Below, piece by piece: positions 1 through 8,934 of a stretch of 64,000 nucleotides of DNA. The DNA is taken from NCBI RefSeq assembly GCF_900636535.1, contig NZ_LR134289.1, positions 1,550,001 through 1,614,000 on the forward strand, in the 5' to 3' direction. Under the pieces are notes generated by a model. It did not search any database. It saw only the letters and a list, made by a program, of their open reading frames with translations, and was not told the origin of the DNA. The position numbers and the translations under genes were made by a program. Origin of the DNA: Chryseobacterium gleum. GTDB lineage: Bacteria; Bacteroidota; Bacteroidia; Flavobacteriales; Weeksellaceae. How positions within the stretch are numbered: position 1 is the stretch's first letter; every line of letters starts with the position of its first letter.

Positions 1-1484
1 TTCATTCCAATGGCACCTATACCGATGAATTTAAGGTTGTTTTCTTCGATAAACAAAACCGATTTTTGTATTCCAAAACATTCTCAAATTATGAGAAAGA
101 ACTAAAAACAAAACTCAATTTAGAATTAGGCACTTTCCAATATGTGCAATTGACAAATATTAGTGAAGAGATTATCTCTAATAAACTTTTGATTTCAGAT
201 TATTTCCTCTTGGCAAAAACGCATCCTAATCCAAAGACAGAGGAAATTGAAAAAATTTATAGCGAAATCCAAAATGGAGAGCTGAGCAAAGTTCTCGACT
301 TGTTGCATTATGCAATCTTTGATGAAACAGAAAATGAAACAGGAGCCAGCTTTTTAGATAGTAGGAGAAGCACGTTTACAAAGCTGAATGATGACAAAGA
401 ACCTGAAAAACTTTACGATCTCTCTTCCTATAAAGCAATAGAAAATTCTGGATTTGAAAAAAACCTTCTACTCTCTTCTCTTTCCCTACGTGTTTTAGAT
501 GTTTTGAAGTTCATCAATTTAAATGGAATTTCAACAAATAAACAAGCTGATATAAGTATTGATGAGCAAGAAGACGATTTAGGCAACATAAATGGAAATG
601 AGGAAGGAGAAGTGGCAACGGTTCGTAACCTCTCTTTTGTCATTCTTAAATCTGAAAAAAGAAAGTTGATGAACTACTTTGATAACCTTTACAATTACCA
701 ACAAGAAATTCTCTATGGAAATAGTCGACCAAAAACATATAGGCCTACACTTACAGATTTGACTAAATATTTAATCGCTCTTGAGTTGATAAGTGAATAC
801 GGAGGGAAATCTGCAAAGTATGACGAACAAGACACGCACCATTTTTTCAGTTATTTACCATTTGTAGACGATTATGACAATAACAATGTAAAGGGTTGTT
901 GTTTAAACTTAATTGGCGACTTTTTGATGCTGGCAAGAAGCGGATTTAAAGCGTATGAATTTGACTATACAAAAAAGAAAATCGAGGAACTAAAAAAAGA
1001 GGCACTCATAAATACAATTGTTTGCTTAATTAACAATCGATGGAAAGATGATGAATTACATTACTTTTTTACTATGGCTTTAAATGCACTTCATTATTTA
1101 GGTTGTAGGAATGTAGATGATTTCAATAGCAATTTTGTAGAATTAAAATCCAAAATTAATATTAGAATTTCCGAGCTGAAAAACAGAACAAAGGGATTTG
1201 AAAAAAACTTAGAGATATTTTACGAAAGACTATGTCCTTCGTTTATAAAAGTGATTGAACAGATTGAAGATAAGAACTTTGATGCATCAGCAGTTAACGG
1301 GCAAATTATTTACAAATCGCCTTGGGGTTATAGCTACGTTCAGTACGTAAATAAAACAAACGATTTTACTTTAATCAGACCTGGCTTTATGTGGGACTAT
1401 GATAAAGAAGATTACATAAAACACAGTCCAGACGAAATTTATTTACCTCTAAAACTCTCATCTTTTATATGCACCGATTTGTAA
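1..1484 (+). CDS. Unknown protein, 5' end cut by the window edge
   Basis: The reading frame is open from base 3 to the stop at 1484, so the gene almost certainly begins before the window. A TTG at 66 could be read as a start, but about 20 codons of sensible sequence (HSNGTYTDEF onwards) lie upstream of it in frame. The visible 490 or so residues are hydrophilic and Lys/Glu/Asp-rich, with no signal peptide or membrane segment. I do not recognise the family. An acidic linker sits around residues 165-190 of the TTG-started version. A hairpin terminator follows directly at 1491-1520. The gene lies next to a HEPN-motif protein beyond the end of the tra operon, so a cargo or defence role is possible but only inferred. 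Confidence 0.6.
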   Translation, partial: HSNGTYTDEFKVVFFDKQNRFLYSKTFSNYEKELKTKLNLELGTFQYVQLTNISEEIISNKLLISDYFLLAKTHPNPKTEEIEKIYSEIQNGELSKVLDLLHYAIFDETENETGASFLDSRRSTFTKLNDDKEPEKLYDLSSYKAIENSGFEKNLLLSSLSLRVLDVLKFINLNGISTNKQADISIDEQEDDLGNINGNEEGEVATVRNLSFVILKSEKRKLMNYFDNLYNYQQEILYGNSRPKTYRPTLTDLTKYLIALELISEYGGKSAKYDEQDTHHFFSYLPFVDDYDNNNVKGCCLNLIGDFLMLARSGFKAYEFDYTKKKIEELKKEALINTIVCLINNRWKDDELHYFFTMALNALHYLGCRNVDDFNSNFVELKSKINIRISELKNRTKGFEKNLEIFYERLCPSFIKVIEQIEDKNFDASAVNGQIIYKSPWGYSYVQYVNKTNDFTLIRPGFMWDYDKEDYIKHSPDEIYLPLKLSSFICTDL

Positions 1485-1488
1485 GTTA

Positions 1489-1520
1489 AAAAATCGGATA
1501 ACTTTTGGGTTATCCGATTT
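1489..1520. terminator. Hairpin terminator after the first gene
   Basis: Perfect 12-bp arms AAATCGGATAAC and GTTATCCGATTT are separated by a 6-nt loop, and the 5' arm is preceded by extra A residues. It starts a few bases after the stop codon of the rightward gene. It lies between convergent genes (1-1484 forward, 1619-2323 reverse). Confidence 0.6.
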
Positions 1521-1618
1521 GCGCTATTTAAGTCCTGTTTTGTAAGTGTTATCAAGTTTGTTATGAATAATTGTAGCTACAACCAATACTTCAGTCATTT
1601 CTGAAAGTTGAGTGTCTT

Positions 1619-2323
1619 CTAATATTTCGGGTTATGCGCTTTTGGATTTCGGTACATAGAAAAAAATCCTTTACAGAAGTTGCCGAAACCCTTATGCTCA
1701 CTTTCTTCGCTTGGATTATTCAGCATATTAAAAGCAAGCATAGGTCTTTTGTCTTTTCCTAAAGCAAAACAATCATCAACCAGATCTGCTCCATCTGAAG
1801 TATAGCCACTTTTCTGCCTAAGTCTTTCCGCAACACTTTTTGTGATTTCTAGTATAGAGTGAAAATAATTTTCTTTCAGCCATTCGGCTTCGCAGTATGG
1901 TAAAATTTCTGAATGAACTCCGATACCGTGTACTTTTTCTTTGATTTTAAGTGACCTGCTTTTAGCTTCTGAAATGGTTTTAGCCTTTTCAACTAGTCGG
2001 GGTTGTCCGGTTTTATCAATTTCTATCCCTTCGTAAACTAATTTTTCATTGATAGTTGTTCTGTCTCTTTCAAATTCGTCTTCGGAATTATATCTTTTAG
2101 GATTTAATAACCTAACTACAAATGCCAATACATTATTTCCACAATTGTCTTGTATTTGCTTTTCTTTTAATGCATAAAAAAGTCTGTCGGTTTTGTTTGT
2201 ACCAATTTGCGATTGAGAAATATTAGCACCAGCTAAATGTTCTGTGATTTTTGTATGCGTTAATAGATTTGATATAATGTCAGATATATTTCGCAAGGTT
2301 ATGTCATCAAAGGATTTTGTCAT
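1619..2323 (-). CDS. TIGR02391 / Hypoth_Ymh family protein with HEPN-like motif
   Basis: The 234-residue protein resembles the TIGR02391 (Ymh) family in its C-terminal half: a block around GFGNFCKGFFSMYRNPKAH, typical of that family. The end of this block, RNPKAH, fits the R-x4-H signature of HEPN ribonucleases, which are common in toxin and anti-phage systems. The N-terminal half is helical and charged with no recognised domain. There is no signal peptide. It lies 10 bp downstream of a small membrane protein on the same strand and may be cotranscribed with it. What is seen is the family-like block and motif; RNase activity and any defence role are inference. Confidence 0.65.
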   Translation of the reverse strand: MTKSFDDITLRNISDIISNLLTHTKITEHLAGANISQSQIGTNKTDRLFYALKEKQIQDNCGNNVLAFVVRLLNPKRYNSEDEFERDRTTINEKLVYEGIEIDKTGQPRLVEKAKTISEAKSRSLKIKEKVHGIGVHSEILPYCEAEWLKENYFHSILEITKSVAERLRQKSGYTSDGADLVDDCFALGKDKRPMLAFNMLNNPSEESEHKGFGNFCKGFFSMYRNPKAHNPKY

Positions 2324-2333
2324 TTAAAAATGA

Positions 2334-2606
2334 TTAATTCTGTTTCTGGATTTCCATGTTTTGGATTTCCCTATCTTTTTTCTCACGAGAATAAACCCAA
2401 AGTGATAAAAGTCCAAATATAATCAATCCATAAGCTATCCATTTACCAACCTTTTCAATAAATTTAATGAAAACCGAACTTTCATAAGATGAAAAACCTT
2501 CGGCTCCCATCGGACCACGCCTGTAAAACTTTCGTCGGTTAAGCCAATAGCGAAGTCCTAAACCTGCAACCAAAAATATTATCCCTATAACCAATGATGC
2601 AACCAT
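2334..2606 (-). CDS. Small two-helix membrane protein of unknown function
   Basis: A 90-residue protein with one hydrophobic helix at the N-terminus (residues about 2-20) and a second near residues 57-70, joined by a basic loop containing RRKFYRRG. The C-terminus is charged and probably cytoplasmic. Homologues in Bacteroidota are sometimes labelled molybdenum ABC transporter permease, but at this length and with two helices nothing in the sequence supports a permease. It is followed closely by the TIGR02391 gene on the same strand. Confidence 0.6.
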   Translation of the reverse strand: MVASLVIGIIFLVAGLGLRYWLNRRKFYRRGPMGAEGFSSYESSVFIKFIEKVGKWIAYGLIIFGLLSLWVYSREKKDREIQNMEIQKQN

Positions 2607-2659
2607 AACAATAAGCTATTATATTCTACTCTTTGAATTTATGAAAAATATTTGTCCCT

Positions 2660-3196
2660 CTATTCAATTTCAAACTCTTTTGGATATTGAACAATACCAC
2701 TGATATTTAGTAAAGCATTTTCAGTTAGTTCAATTGCCATACAGTTGGCATCGGGAACATCAAATGGCAACTTAATTCCAAATTCTTTTGTCAGTTTATA
2801 ACCGAACTTTGGATAATAATTTTCGTGTCCTAACAATACCACAGAACCAAATCCTAATTCTTTCGCTTTATGATGTGCGGCTTCAATCAGTTTTGCACCG
2901 ATACCGTTGCCTTGAAATTCCGGTAACACAGCAACCGGAGCCATAGCAAGTGAGGTATTTATTTTCCTATCGGCATCTATGATATTGATTTTGGTAAGCA
3001 ATATATAACCGACAATCTGATTGTTCACTTCTGCAATGAGCGACAATTCAGGAACGAACGCATCGGAACTTCTTAAACTTTCAACTAAATATTGCTCTTT
3101 GTGGTCGCTATATTCCTCTTTCTCAAAAGCATTTTTTATCAGCTCAAAAACAGTTCCGAAATCTTCCTTTACTTCTTTTCTTATCTCCACTTTCAT
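2660..3196 (-). CDS. GNAT family N-acetyltransferase
   Basis: A GNAT-fold acetyltransferase predicted to transfer an acetyl group from acetyl-CoA to an unknown amine. The acetyl-CoA loop is visible as FQGNGIGAKLIEAA, preceded by the beta-strand APVAVLPE, and the C-terminal part contains the YYPKFGYK segment typical of the YhbS-like subgroup. I placed the start at 3196 (MKVEIRKEV) and not at the in-frame ATG at 3253, because the longer form would translate straight through the tra-operon terminator hairpin at 3211-3240. The resulting 178 residues suit a single GNAT domain. It lies just outside the tra operon and is probably transcribed separately. Confidence 0.8.
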   Translation of the reverse strand: MKVEIRKEVKEDFGTVFELIKNAFEKEEYSDHKEQYLVESLRSSDAFVPELSLIAEVNNQIVGYILLTKINIIDADRKINTSLAMAPVAVLPEFQGNGIGAKLIEAAHHKAKELGFGSVVLLGHENYYPKFGYKLTKEFGIKLPFDVPDANCMAIELTENALLNISGIVQYPKEFEIE

Positions 3197-3210
3197 AAGC
3201 GTAAAGGTAT

Positions 3211-3240
3211 AAAAAAAACCTGCCCGATTGGCAGGTTTTA
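3211..3240 (-). terminator. Intrinsic terminator of the tra operon
   Basis: Arms AAAACCTGCC and GGCAGGTTTT enclose a 5-nt loop. Read on the minus strand the hairpin is followed by eight T residues, the layout of a Rho-independent terminator. It sits 6 bp beyond the stop of the traQ-like gene, so it should end the long leftward tra transcript. Confidence 0.85.
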
Positions 3241-3245
3241 ACTCC

Positions 3246-3695
3246 TTAATCACTACTGTTAAACTGAAAACTTATCTTTCTTTCGTTGCCAAAGCTGTCG
3301 GAAATCCAAACCTCAAAAGATTGTGACACGGCAGATGTTGAAGTGTAGTATAAGCGAAACTGATCTGTCGGTAACGGGTACAAATCGTTTGGTAAATATG
3401 GTTGCTCATCGTAATACCGCAATGTGCCTTGTCCGTCAAATTGGAAATAGCGAAGAAAATACTGTGTGTTGCTATAATTGCCTGTTCGCTGTATGGCAAT
3501 GCGTATTTCTACCGTCTGCCCATTGACTATATCTTTGGGAACAGGCATCACGTTTACCTCGAAAGGAAAATCGTTCTGTATTTCGAGTTCATCATCTTTG
3601 CTACAAGATACTAAAATTACCGAAGCTGTGAGGATTGCCAGCAATACATATATTGAGCTTAATCCTATTCTGAATTTATTGAATATTGCTATCAT
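3246..3695 (-). CDS. traQ: TraQ-like conjugal transfer lipoprotein (DUF3872)
   Basis: The last gene of the leftward tra operon. The 149-residue product has an N-terminal hydrophobic segment ending in a lipobox-like LVSCS (cysteine near residue 31), so it is probably a lipoprotein. The rest matches the DUF3872 type of the CTnDOT TraQ family, a beta-rich domain of about 110 residues. It follows traO after 12 bp. In CTnDOT a primase-like traP lies between traO and traQ; no such gene is present here. TraQ is needed for mating in the CTnDOT family, but its molecular role is not established. Confidence 0.8.
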   Translation of the reverse strand: MIAIFNKFRIGLSSIYVLLAILTASVILVSCSKDDELEIQNDFPFEVNVMPVPKDIVNGQTVEIRIAIQRTGNYSNTQYFLRYFQFDGQGTLRYYDEQPYLPNDLYPLPTDQFRLYYTSTSAVSQSFEVWISDSFGNERKISFQFNSSD

Positions 3696-3707
3696 CGTTT
3701 TTACGTT

Positions 3708-4268
3708 TTAAAAATTAAACCTTAACCCCATACCTGCTGATGGTCGGAACTGTTCCAAATCTGTACCCCAAAAGACTTTTGTGCGTCCTTGTAGCACCAA
3801 CACAAATCGGTCTGATAGGTACGTTTCCAAAGTTAGCCGTCCACCAGCTCCGTAAATGAAATTGTCTTCACTCAAAATCTTTGCTCCGTCATACAACATC
3901 GCTTCGCCACGATTGATACTTTCATAACCGACCACACCTGTTATCCCGAAGTTCAGCGTAATGTTTTTACGGGCATCGCCCAAGAGAAAGAAACTGTAAC
4001 CACCTTCGGCTGTATAGGTTTCCTGCGGTATGCGGAGGTCTTTGTAGTCGTGGTATTGGTGCGTGTATTCCAACGCCCAAAGCTGGTAGTTACCATGTTT
4101 ACCGTTCACGGTCATTCCAATATTGAGGTAATAATCATTACCAATTTTATCGTTGGATACTACACCTGTACTTACTTCCAGTCCTTTCTGTTTTGGGAGC
4201 ATTCTTTGTGCCTGTGTAACCGTGATGGCCATCAAAATGAACATCACGGTATAGATATACTTTTTCAT
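3708..4268 (-). CDS. traO: TraO conjugal transfer protein, outer-membrane barrel type
   Basis: A 186-residue protein with a cleavable signal peptide (MKKYIYTVMF..., cut after TQAQ) and a body of alternating strands ending in the aromatic motif GLRFNF, as in small outer-membrane beta-barrels. It matches the Bacteroidota TraO family. It is probably part of the outer-membrane side of the type IV mating apparatus. It lies between traN and traQ in the expected order with short spacers. Confidence 0.85.
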   Translation of the reverse strand: MKKYIYTVMFILMAITVTQAQRMLPKQKGLEVSTGVVSNDKIGNDYYLNIGMTVNGKHGNYQLWALEYTHQYHDYKDLRIPQETYTAEGGYSFFLLGDARKNITLNFGITGVVGYESINRGEAMLYDGAKILSEDNFIYGAGGRLTLETYLSDRFVLVLQGRTKVFWGTDLEQFRPSAGMGLRFNF

Positions 4269-4288
4269 ATTATTGCATTAAAATGTTA

Positions 4289-5182
4289 TTAAAATTTTAG
4301 GTGCATATCGTTTATCAAACGAGCTTTGATTAAGTCTGAATTTTCGACCTGCAAAGTTTGATGTCTGCCACCGTTCTTCTCGAAAATCTCAATCAACAGT
4401 ACCTTGTCATCGGCAATGGTAAATTGGTCTAGCAGGAATACGTTTTGTTCGGTTAGTTTTCCGCCAATCTCGTCCAAAGGTTTGTATGTTCTAAGTGGTA
4501 TCATAGGGCGTTCTTGTACTACAGTACGTTTGGCTACCTTTTTATCTACTACTTTGAAATTGATAAAATCAATCTGGAAAGGCACATTGGTTTTATTTCT
4601 CAATTCCGTATGGAAATAGTATTTGCCGTTGTGGATATAAATGCCTTTGAGAATAAACTGTATGCCGAAGCTTTTTGCCCCAATGTGCTTTACAATACGC
4701 TTATCATTTTTGTAAATCGTTTCCAAAAGCAATCCTGCCAGTGAAGGCGAATTATTGCCCAATTCTTCAAAAAGCACATCGTTACCGTTAGCTTTGTCTA
4801 CTGCCTTTTGCATTGTGAGCAGGTCATAACTCAATGCCTCGGGATAGGAACTGTAATATACATTGAAACTGTAAAAACGTCCGTCATTGGTAATGACCGA
4901 AAAATTGGTTTCAGGTTCGAAATCCCTTACAGATGCTTTTACACGCAAAACATTTTCCGCATCTTCTGCTTTTCCTGCAATTAGATATTCGCTTCCCAAA
5001 TCCACATAACGGATAGCGGTCGGAAAAATCAAGTGCGAAGTTTTATCGTAGGTAACTTCCATTTTATACGGTTCTATCTTGCCTAATGCAAGCGGAGTTC
5101 TGATGCTGTCTTGTGCAAAAGATTGTACGGCAAAGCCGAGTATGAGGGCAATTGTCCAAAAGGTTTTTAAAATATTTTTCAT
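4289..5182 (-). CDS. traN: TraN conjugative transposon protein (DUF4138)
   Basis: A 297-residue secreted protein: signal peptide over residues 1-23 (ends SFAQ), then a DUF4138-type body recognisable from YDKTSHLIFPTAIRYVDLGS and later VPFQIDFINFKVVDKK. In Bacteroidota mating systems TraN is the VirB9-like partner of TraM and helps form the periplasmic/outer-membrane core. The order traM-traN-traO is canonical. Spacing to traM is 24 bp and to traO 20 bp, consistent with one transcript. Confidence 0.9.
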   Translation of the reverse strand: MKNILKTFWTIALILGFAVQSFAQDSIRTPLALGKIEPYKMEVTYDKTSHLIFPTAIRYVDLGSEYLIAGKAEDAENVLRVKASVRDFEPETNFSVITNDGRFYSFNVYYSSYPEALSYDLLTMQKAVDKANGNDVLFEELGNNSPSLAGLLLETIYKNDKRIVKHIGAKSFGIQFILKGIYIHNGKYYFHTELRNKTNVPFQIDFINFKVVDKKVAKRTVVQERPMIPLRTYKPLDEIGGKLTEQNVFLLDQFTIADDKVLLIEIFEKNGGRHQTLQVENSDLIKARLINDMHLKF

Positions 5183-5206
5183 TGTTTTATTTGTTTGAAT
5201 TCAACA

Positions 5207-6556
5207 TTATTGTTTAGATACAAGGAAGACCTGATGTCCTGCTTTCAGCGTAACTTTTGGGGTTCTTACCTTTTTAGCAAAATAGCCCGAAATTCCCTGT
5301 ACCACACCACGACTAAGGTCTGCGGCAACCTGCTGTCCAGCATTTTGCGTGAGCATTACGCTTGTTCCGCCTGTCTGGCTCATATTGCCTGCCATTTCGG
5401 TAAGGGCATTCATTTCGGGCGAATACGGAACGTACAAGCCTTGCTGTCCGTCCAAATCGTAAATGGTTATATCTACCGGGATGATATTGCCCTCCAGTTC
5501 TATCGAGGTAACTTTTAGTTGTAAACGCCCTCCCTGAAATTTCGCATTAGCCGTTAAAATCGTTCCTTTTGGAATGGTACGGCTCGGTGTTTTTGCAGGC
5601 TCTAATAATCGTAAACGCACACCTGTTTCGCCAACTACTGTTTGGGCATCGTGTACACAGGCTTTGATACTGTTTTTGGGTTGTGCCATTTGTTCCAAAG
5701 AACCAGCGGTATAAAACCCACGGTTCTTTGTTTCGCTCCAATCCGCTAAAAAAGCACTGTCCGATGGTTCACGGTAAAGGGCTGATACTGTATTTTTTCT
5801 TGCTGATGTGAACGATACAAAATGCTCTTTTTGGTTAGTAGCCATAGCACTAACAGCATCCGGAACAGCACCATTAGCAGGTGTTGAATTTTCGGTATTC
5901 GCATTTTTTGGCAGATACTTTGCTGCCATTTCATAGGATTTCTCCATTAGCTTCAATTGGTCATCAACTGTGGCCACAGGTGGCACATCCTTTTCTGATA
6001 ATTTTTCTTTCAATTCGTCCACCTGCTTACGCAGTTCCATTGTTTCAGCGTTATCATCTTGATAAAAGGAACTCAATGCGCTTTGGCTATTTCGATAGCT
6101 GTTCAAAGCAGGGTTACTGCTTCTTGCCGAATTTCTCCCACTACCGCCAAAGCTGTTGTTTTCCTCTTCTTCATTAAACGGTTCGTCGGTTGGCTCTTCT
6201 TTGTCTTCTGTATTCCAGTAGTCTGAAAGTGTAGCCAATGCATTGCGTTTTTCCTGCTCTTTGCGTTCGAGCATTTCCTGTTCATACGCCTTGCCTTTGT
6301 CTGCAGGCATTCCAGTTCCAGTAGCCTCTGGTACCGCATCGTTCAGCCCTACATTTTCAATTGTCTTTTTGTCTTCGGATGGTTTAAATATGAGGTACAT
6401 ACAACCCACGAAAACAATCGCCATTAAGCCGAAAATTAAGGGCTTTTTGAGCTTCTCCTTATTATTCTGTGTGCCGTCTTGCAACACATCAGCAGTTGCT
6501 GTCGAGTTCCCCTCCGTTACCCGAACAACCGATTTTTTGTTCTCATTTTCTTTCAT
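5207..6556 (-). CDS. traM: TraM conjugative transposon protein, VirB10-like
   Basis: The 449-residue protein has a cytoplasmic N-terminus, one membrane helix near residues 38-56 (PLIFGLMAIVFVGCMYLIF), a long low-complexity acidic periplasmic linker, a coiled-coil stretch (MELRKQVDELKEKLSEKD) and a C-terminal globular domain. The C-terminal part carries the IPKGTILTA and LEGNIIPVDITIYDLDGQ blocks typical of TraM. By topology it is the VirB10-like scaffold bridging the two membranes. Its start overlaps the end of traL by 14 bp, suggesting translational coupling. Confidence 0.9.
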   Translation of the reverse strand: MKENENKKSVVRVTEGNSTATADVLQDGTQNNKEKLKKPLIFGLMAIVFVGCMYLIFKPSEDKKTIENVGLNDAVPEATGTGMPADKGKAYEQEMLERKEQEKRNALATLSDYWNTEDKEEPTDEPFNEEEENNSFGGSGRNSARSSNPALNSYRNSQSALSSFYQDDNAETMELRKQVDELKEKLSEKDVPPVATVDDQLKLMEKSYEMAAKYLPKNANTENSTPANGAVPDAVSAMATNQKEHFVSFTSARKNTVSALYREPSDSAFLADWSETKNRGFYTAGSLEQMAQPKNSIKACVHDAQTVVGETGVRLRLLEPAKTPSRTIPKGTILTANAKFQGGRLQLKVTSIELEGNIIPVDITIYDLDGQQGLYVPYSPEMNALTEMAGNMSQTGGTSVMLTQNAGQQVAADLSRGVVQGISGYFAKKVRTPKVTLKAGHQVFLVSKQ

Positions 6557-6830
6557 AAATTTGATTTTTTAAAATTGTTGATACACTATCCTGCAATCTT
6601 GCAGGACTTCCATTTTTTTTGAGGACAGGATTTTCGATATGCTCTATGATCATATCGTTTCCAGACTTTGAGGTATCGTACCAGACTTTGAAAATTACAC
6701 CTGCGGTAAGCAGTAGATATCCCACAAAAAAGTACAGGGTATATTGGTGCTGCTTGCGCACTGGCAATGCCTGCCAACGTTCGTCGAGCTTATCAAAATA
6801 CCTATCCATATTTGCTCTTAGTTTTTTCAT
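6543..6830 (-). CDS. traL: TraL-like small conjugation membrane protein (DUF3989)
   Basis: A 95-residue protein with a basic N-terminus (MKKLRANMDRYFDKLDERW), one membrane helix (residues about 30-48) and a short C-terminal tail. Position between traK and traM, length and the N-terminal block fit the TraL/DUF3989 family. It probably sits in the inner membrane as an accessory part of the mating channel. It overlaps traM by 14 bp. Confidence 0.75.
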   Translation of the reverse strand: MKKLRANMDRYFDKLDERWQALPVRKQHQYTLYFFVGYLLLTAGVIFKVWYDTSKSGNDMIIEHIENPVLKKNGSPARLQDSVSTILKNQIYERK

Positions 6831-6853
6831 ACTCTTAATTTTTTATGATGATG

Positions 6854-7282
6854 TTAGAGCTTGAACCGCTTGGAGATTTTACCCACATTTTGCTTTTGTT
6901 CATCATTAACCAAAGCAATAACCTCAACTGCATTGGGTACGACTATTAAAGAGAGGTTTGTCAGTTCCGATTTTTTTAGCAATTGCCCAAATTGGTCTTT
7001 TCTTGCCACCTCCATTCTGTTGAGTGAGAATTTGCCGTTCAGATAATTTACCCACATACTGCATTCTACACTTGGCTTGTCTTCTCCCGACCATTGTAGG
7101 TAGCCTGTCAACAACAAGTCTTGTTTAGGCAAAGTATCTGCACCTTTTTGGCAGCTTTCAAGGTAATCGCTGATACTTTCTTTCAGCTTTCCGGCATACG
7201 CACCCTGCGTATGAAAATAGCCGTTATATCCTTTTTCTGTAAGGATTTTTGCGAACGTGTTTAAATCTGATAATGTTTCCAT
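6854..7282 (-). CDS. Unknown protein between traK and traL
   Basis: A 142-residue soluble protein with no signal peptide or membrane helix. I do not recognise a domain. It is mixed alpha/beta, and the pattern LTGYLQWSGEDKPSVECSMWVNYLNGKFSLNRMEV suggests a beta-sheet core. Tight spacing to traK (11 bp) and traL (23 bp) puts it in the tra transcript. A non-canonical gene here is not part of the CTnDOT set as I know it, so it may be specific to this lineage of elements. Confidence 0.7.
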   Translation of the reverse strand: METLSDLNTFAKILTEKGYNGYFHTQGAYAGKLKESISDYLESCQKGADTLPKQDLLLTGYLQWSGEDKPSVECSMWVNYLNGKFSLNRMEVARKDQFGQLLKKSELTNLSLIVVPNAVEVIALVNDEQKQNVGKISKRFKL

Positions 7283-7293
7283 AAGATTGTTTT

Positions 7294-7917
7294 TTAGCGT
7301 TCGATGACTTCTATATCCCTGTTTTCCACGACTGCAAATTTTTCGATATTGAAGCCTTGTGGGTTGTTGTCAGAGCGAACGGAGTTGACTAGGTAGCAGG
7401 AAGTAATTAGGTTACGCCTGGTTACATTGCTTGACCGAATGATGAATTGTTTTGCATACGTTCGTACCGCATAAGGATGGGTATCGAAATTGCAGACCAC
7501 ACTATCTACTTCGATGCGTTGCTGTACGTTTCCTGATATAATACGACTGTAATAGCCTTTTTCCGACAAGTCTTTATAGTAGTCGAAGGCACTTTTGTCG
7601 GCAAGATTGAATGCCCTGCTCATATTGCTTTCTATAGCGTTTTTGTCGGGAGCAAGTGTAAAGAACAGTTCGTGAAACCTTCTAACGTGTTCTCTTGCTT
7701 CCACAGGTCGGTTGATGCTCGCATCCTGCGATAAGGCAAGCATCAAAGATTTGCCGTTATCCAATACATAGATTTTTTGGCGTTGTTCTTCTGCAAAGCG
7801 GTAGGACTGCCATACGGCATATCCTACCACGCCAATGCAGAGAACCGCAAACACAATGGCATATAGTCTTATCTGCCTAAAGCTGTTTTCGATATTTCTT
7901 AGCGTTTTAAATTCCAT
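7294..7917 (-). CDS. traK: TraK conjugative transposon protein, VirB8-like
   Basis: A 207-residue inner-membrane protein: short cytoplasmic N-terminus (MEFKTLRNIENSFRQIR), one helix at about residues 18-36, then a periplasmic domain. The segments FFTLAPDKNAIESNMSRAF and YAVRTYAKQFIIRSS match the Bacteroidota TraK family, which has a VirB8-like fold. It probably nucleates the periplasmic part of the secretion channel. It follows traJ after 19 bp. Confidence 0.9.
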   Translation of the reverse strand: MEFKTLRNIENSFRQIRLYAIVFAVLCIGVVGYAVWQSYRFAEEQRQKIYVLDNGKSLMLALSQDASINRPVEAREHVRRFHELFFTLAPDKNAIESNMSRAFNLADKSAFDYYKDLSEKGYYSRIISGNVQQRIEVDSVVCNFDTHPYAVRTYAKQFIIRSSNVTRRNLITSCYLVNSVRSDNNPQGFNIEKFAVVENRDIEVIER

Positions 7918-7936
7918 TTTTTTTAATGATTTATTG

Positions 7937-8932
7937 TTATTTATTCATCAGTTTACCGCCGATGTTTCCTACTGTAGATCCTGCACCAGCACCTGCAAGG
8001 TTTCCTGCCTTCATCGCTGTTTGATTTACATTACGAGTAAAGTTTCCTGCACCTCCAGCTTGGATTACCCAACCTGTTACTGTTGGAATTGTGAAGTAGC
8101 CAACGATACCGATAATCATAAAGATGATGTACACCGTATTGCTCGTATCGGGTATGTAGGTCGGGTCGGCAAGCATTGCTATATCCCTTTCCAGTATGAG
8201 GGATTGTATTCTTGCCAGCATCGAGCTGAACAAATCGGAAACAGGAAGCCAGAGATATACGCTGACATATCTCGTGATCCACTGTGTGAGCGTGGACTGA
8301 AATCCGTCCCAAACGGAAATAGCAAAAGCTATTGGCCCCAGTATCGAAAGGACTATCAGGAAAAATGTTCTTATGGTATCAATAACTAAAGCCGCCGCCT
8401 GAAAGAGTATTTCCAATAGATTGCGAAACCAGTCCTTTATCGCTTTTTCAATCTTGTAGGCTTGCCTGTCCATATACATTCCTGCCATTGTACCAACGTC
8501 CGATGGCGACCAGCCCAATTCATCCAGCTTTTTATCAAACTCTTCGTCTGATGCCATATAGGCGGTTTCGGGATTTCGTACCATTGCTTCGTATTCCAAT
8601 TGGTCTTTCTGTTGCTGGAGTTGGTTGAGGTCAAGCACCTGGTCTTCGAGTATGGCGTGAGTTCCTGTAACTACCGGGCTTAATACTGCATTAATGGTTC
8701 CCAACACGATGGTTGGAAAGAACATTATACAAAGCCCCAAAGCGAATGGACGCAGTAACGGAAACACATCGATAGGCTCGGCTCGGCTTAAAGCCTGCCA
8801 AACCTTTAATGCTACATAGAACAACGCACCCAATCCCGCCAATCCTTTAGCCACAGCCGCCATATCACCTGCAAGCGGCATCATATCGTCGTAAAGTGAA
8901 CGAAGGAGTTCGTGAAGATTATCCCATTCCAT
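7937..8932 (-). CDS. traJ: TraJ conjugative transposon protein, VirB6-like
   Basis: A polytopic inner-membrane protein of 331 residues with about six to seven helices, including LGALFYVALKVW, FALGLCIMFFPTIVLGTI, ALVIDTIRTFFLIVLSILG and VYIIFMIIGIVGYFTI. The tail is Gly/Ala-rich. Length, the Trp-rich entry MEWDNLHELLRSLYDDMMPL and gene order match TraJ. By topology it is the VirB6-like channel component. It begins 2 bp after the stop of the traI-like gene, so the two are probably translationally coupled. Confidence 0.9.
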   Translation of the reverse strand: MEWDNLHELLRSLYDDMMPLAGDMAAVAKGLAGLGALFYVALKVWQALSRAEPIDVFPLLRPFALGLCIMFFPTIVLGTINAVLSPVVTGTHAILEDQVLDLNQLQQQKDQLEYEAMVRNPETAYMASDEEFDKKLDELGWSPSDVGTMAGMYMDRQAYKIEKAIKDWFRNLLEILFQAAALVIDTIRTFFLIVLSILGPIAFAISVWDGFQSTLTQWITRYVSVYLWLPVSDLFSSMLARIQSLILERDIAMLADPTYIPDTSNTVYIIFMIIGIVGYFTIPTVTGWVIQAGGAGNFTRNVNQTAMKAGNLAGAGAGSTVGNIGGKLMNK

Positions 8933-8934
8933 TT

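Noticed and set aside
2334..2606. Label as molybdenum ABC transporter permease
   Set aside because: Homologues sometimes carry this name, but a 90-residue, two-helix protein has no permease features and no ABC genes lie nearby.
3196..3253. Longer start for the GNAT acetyltransferase at 3253
   Set aside because: The extra 19 residues are encoded by the tra terminator hairpin and do not resemble a GNAT N-terminus.
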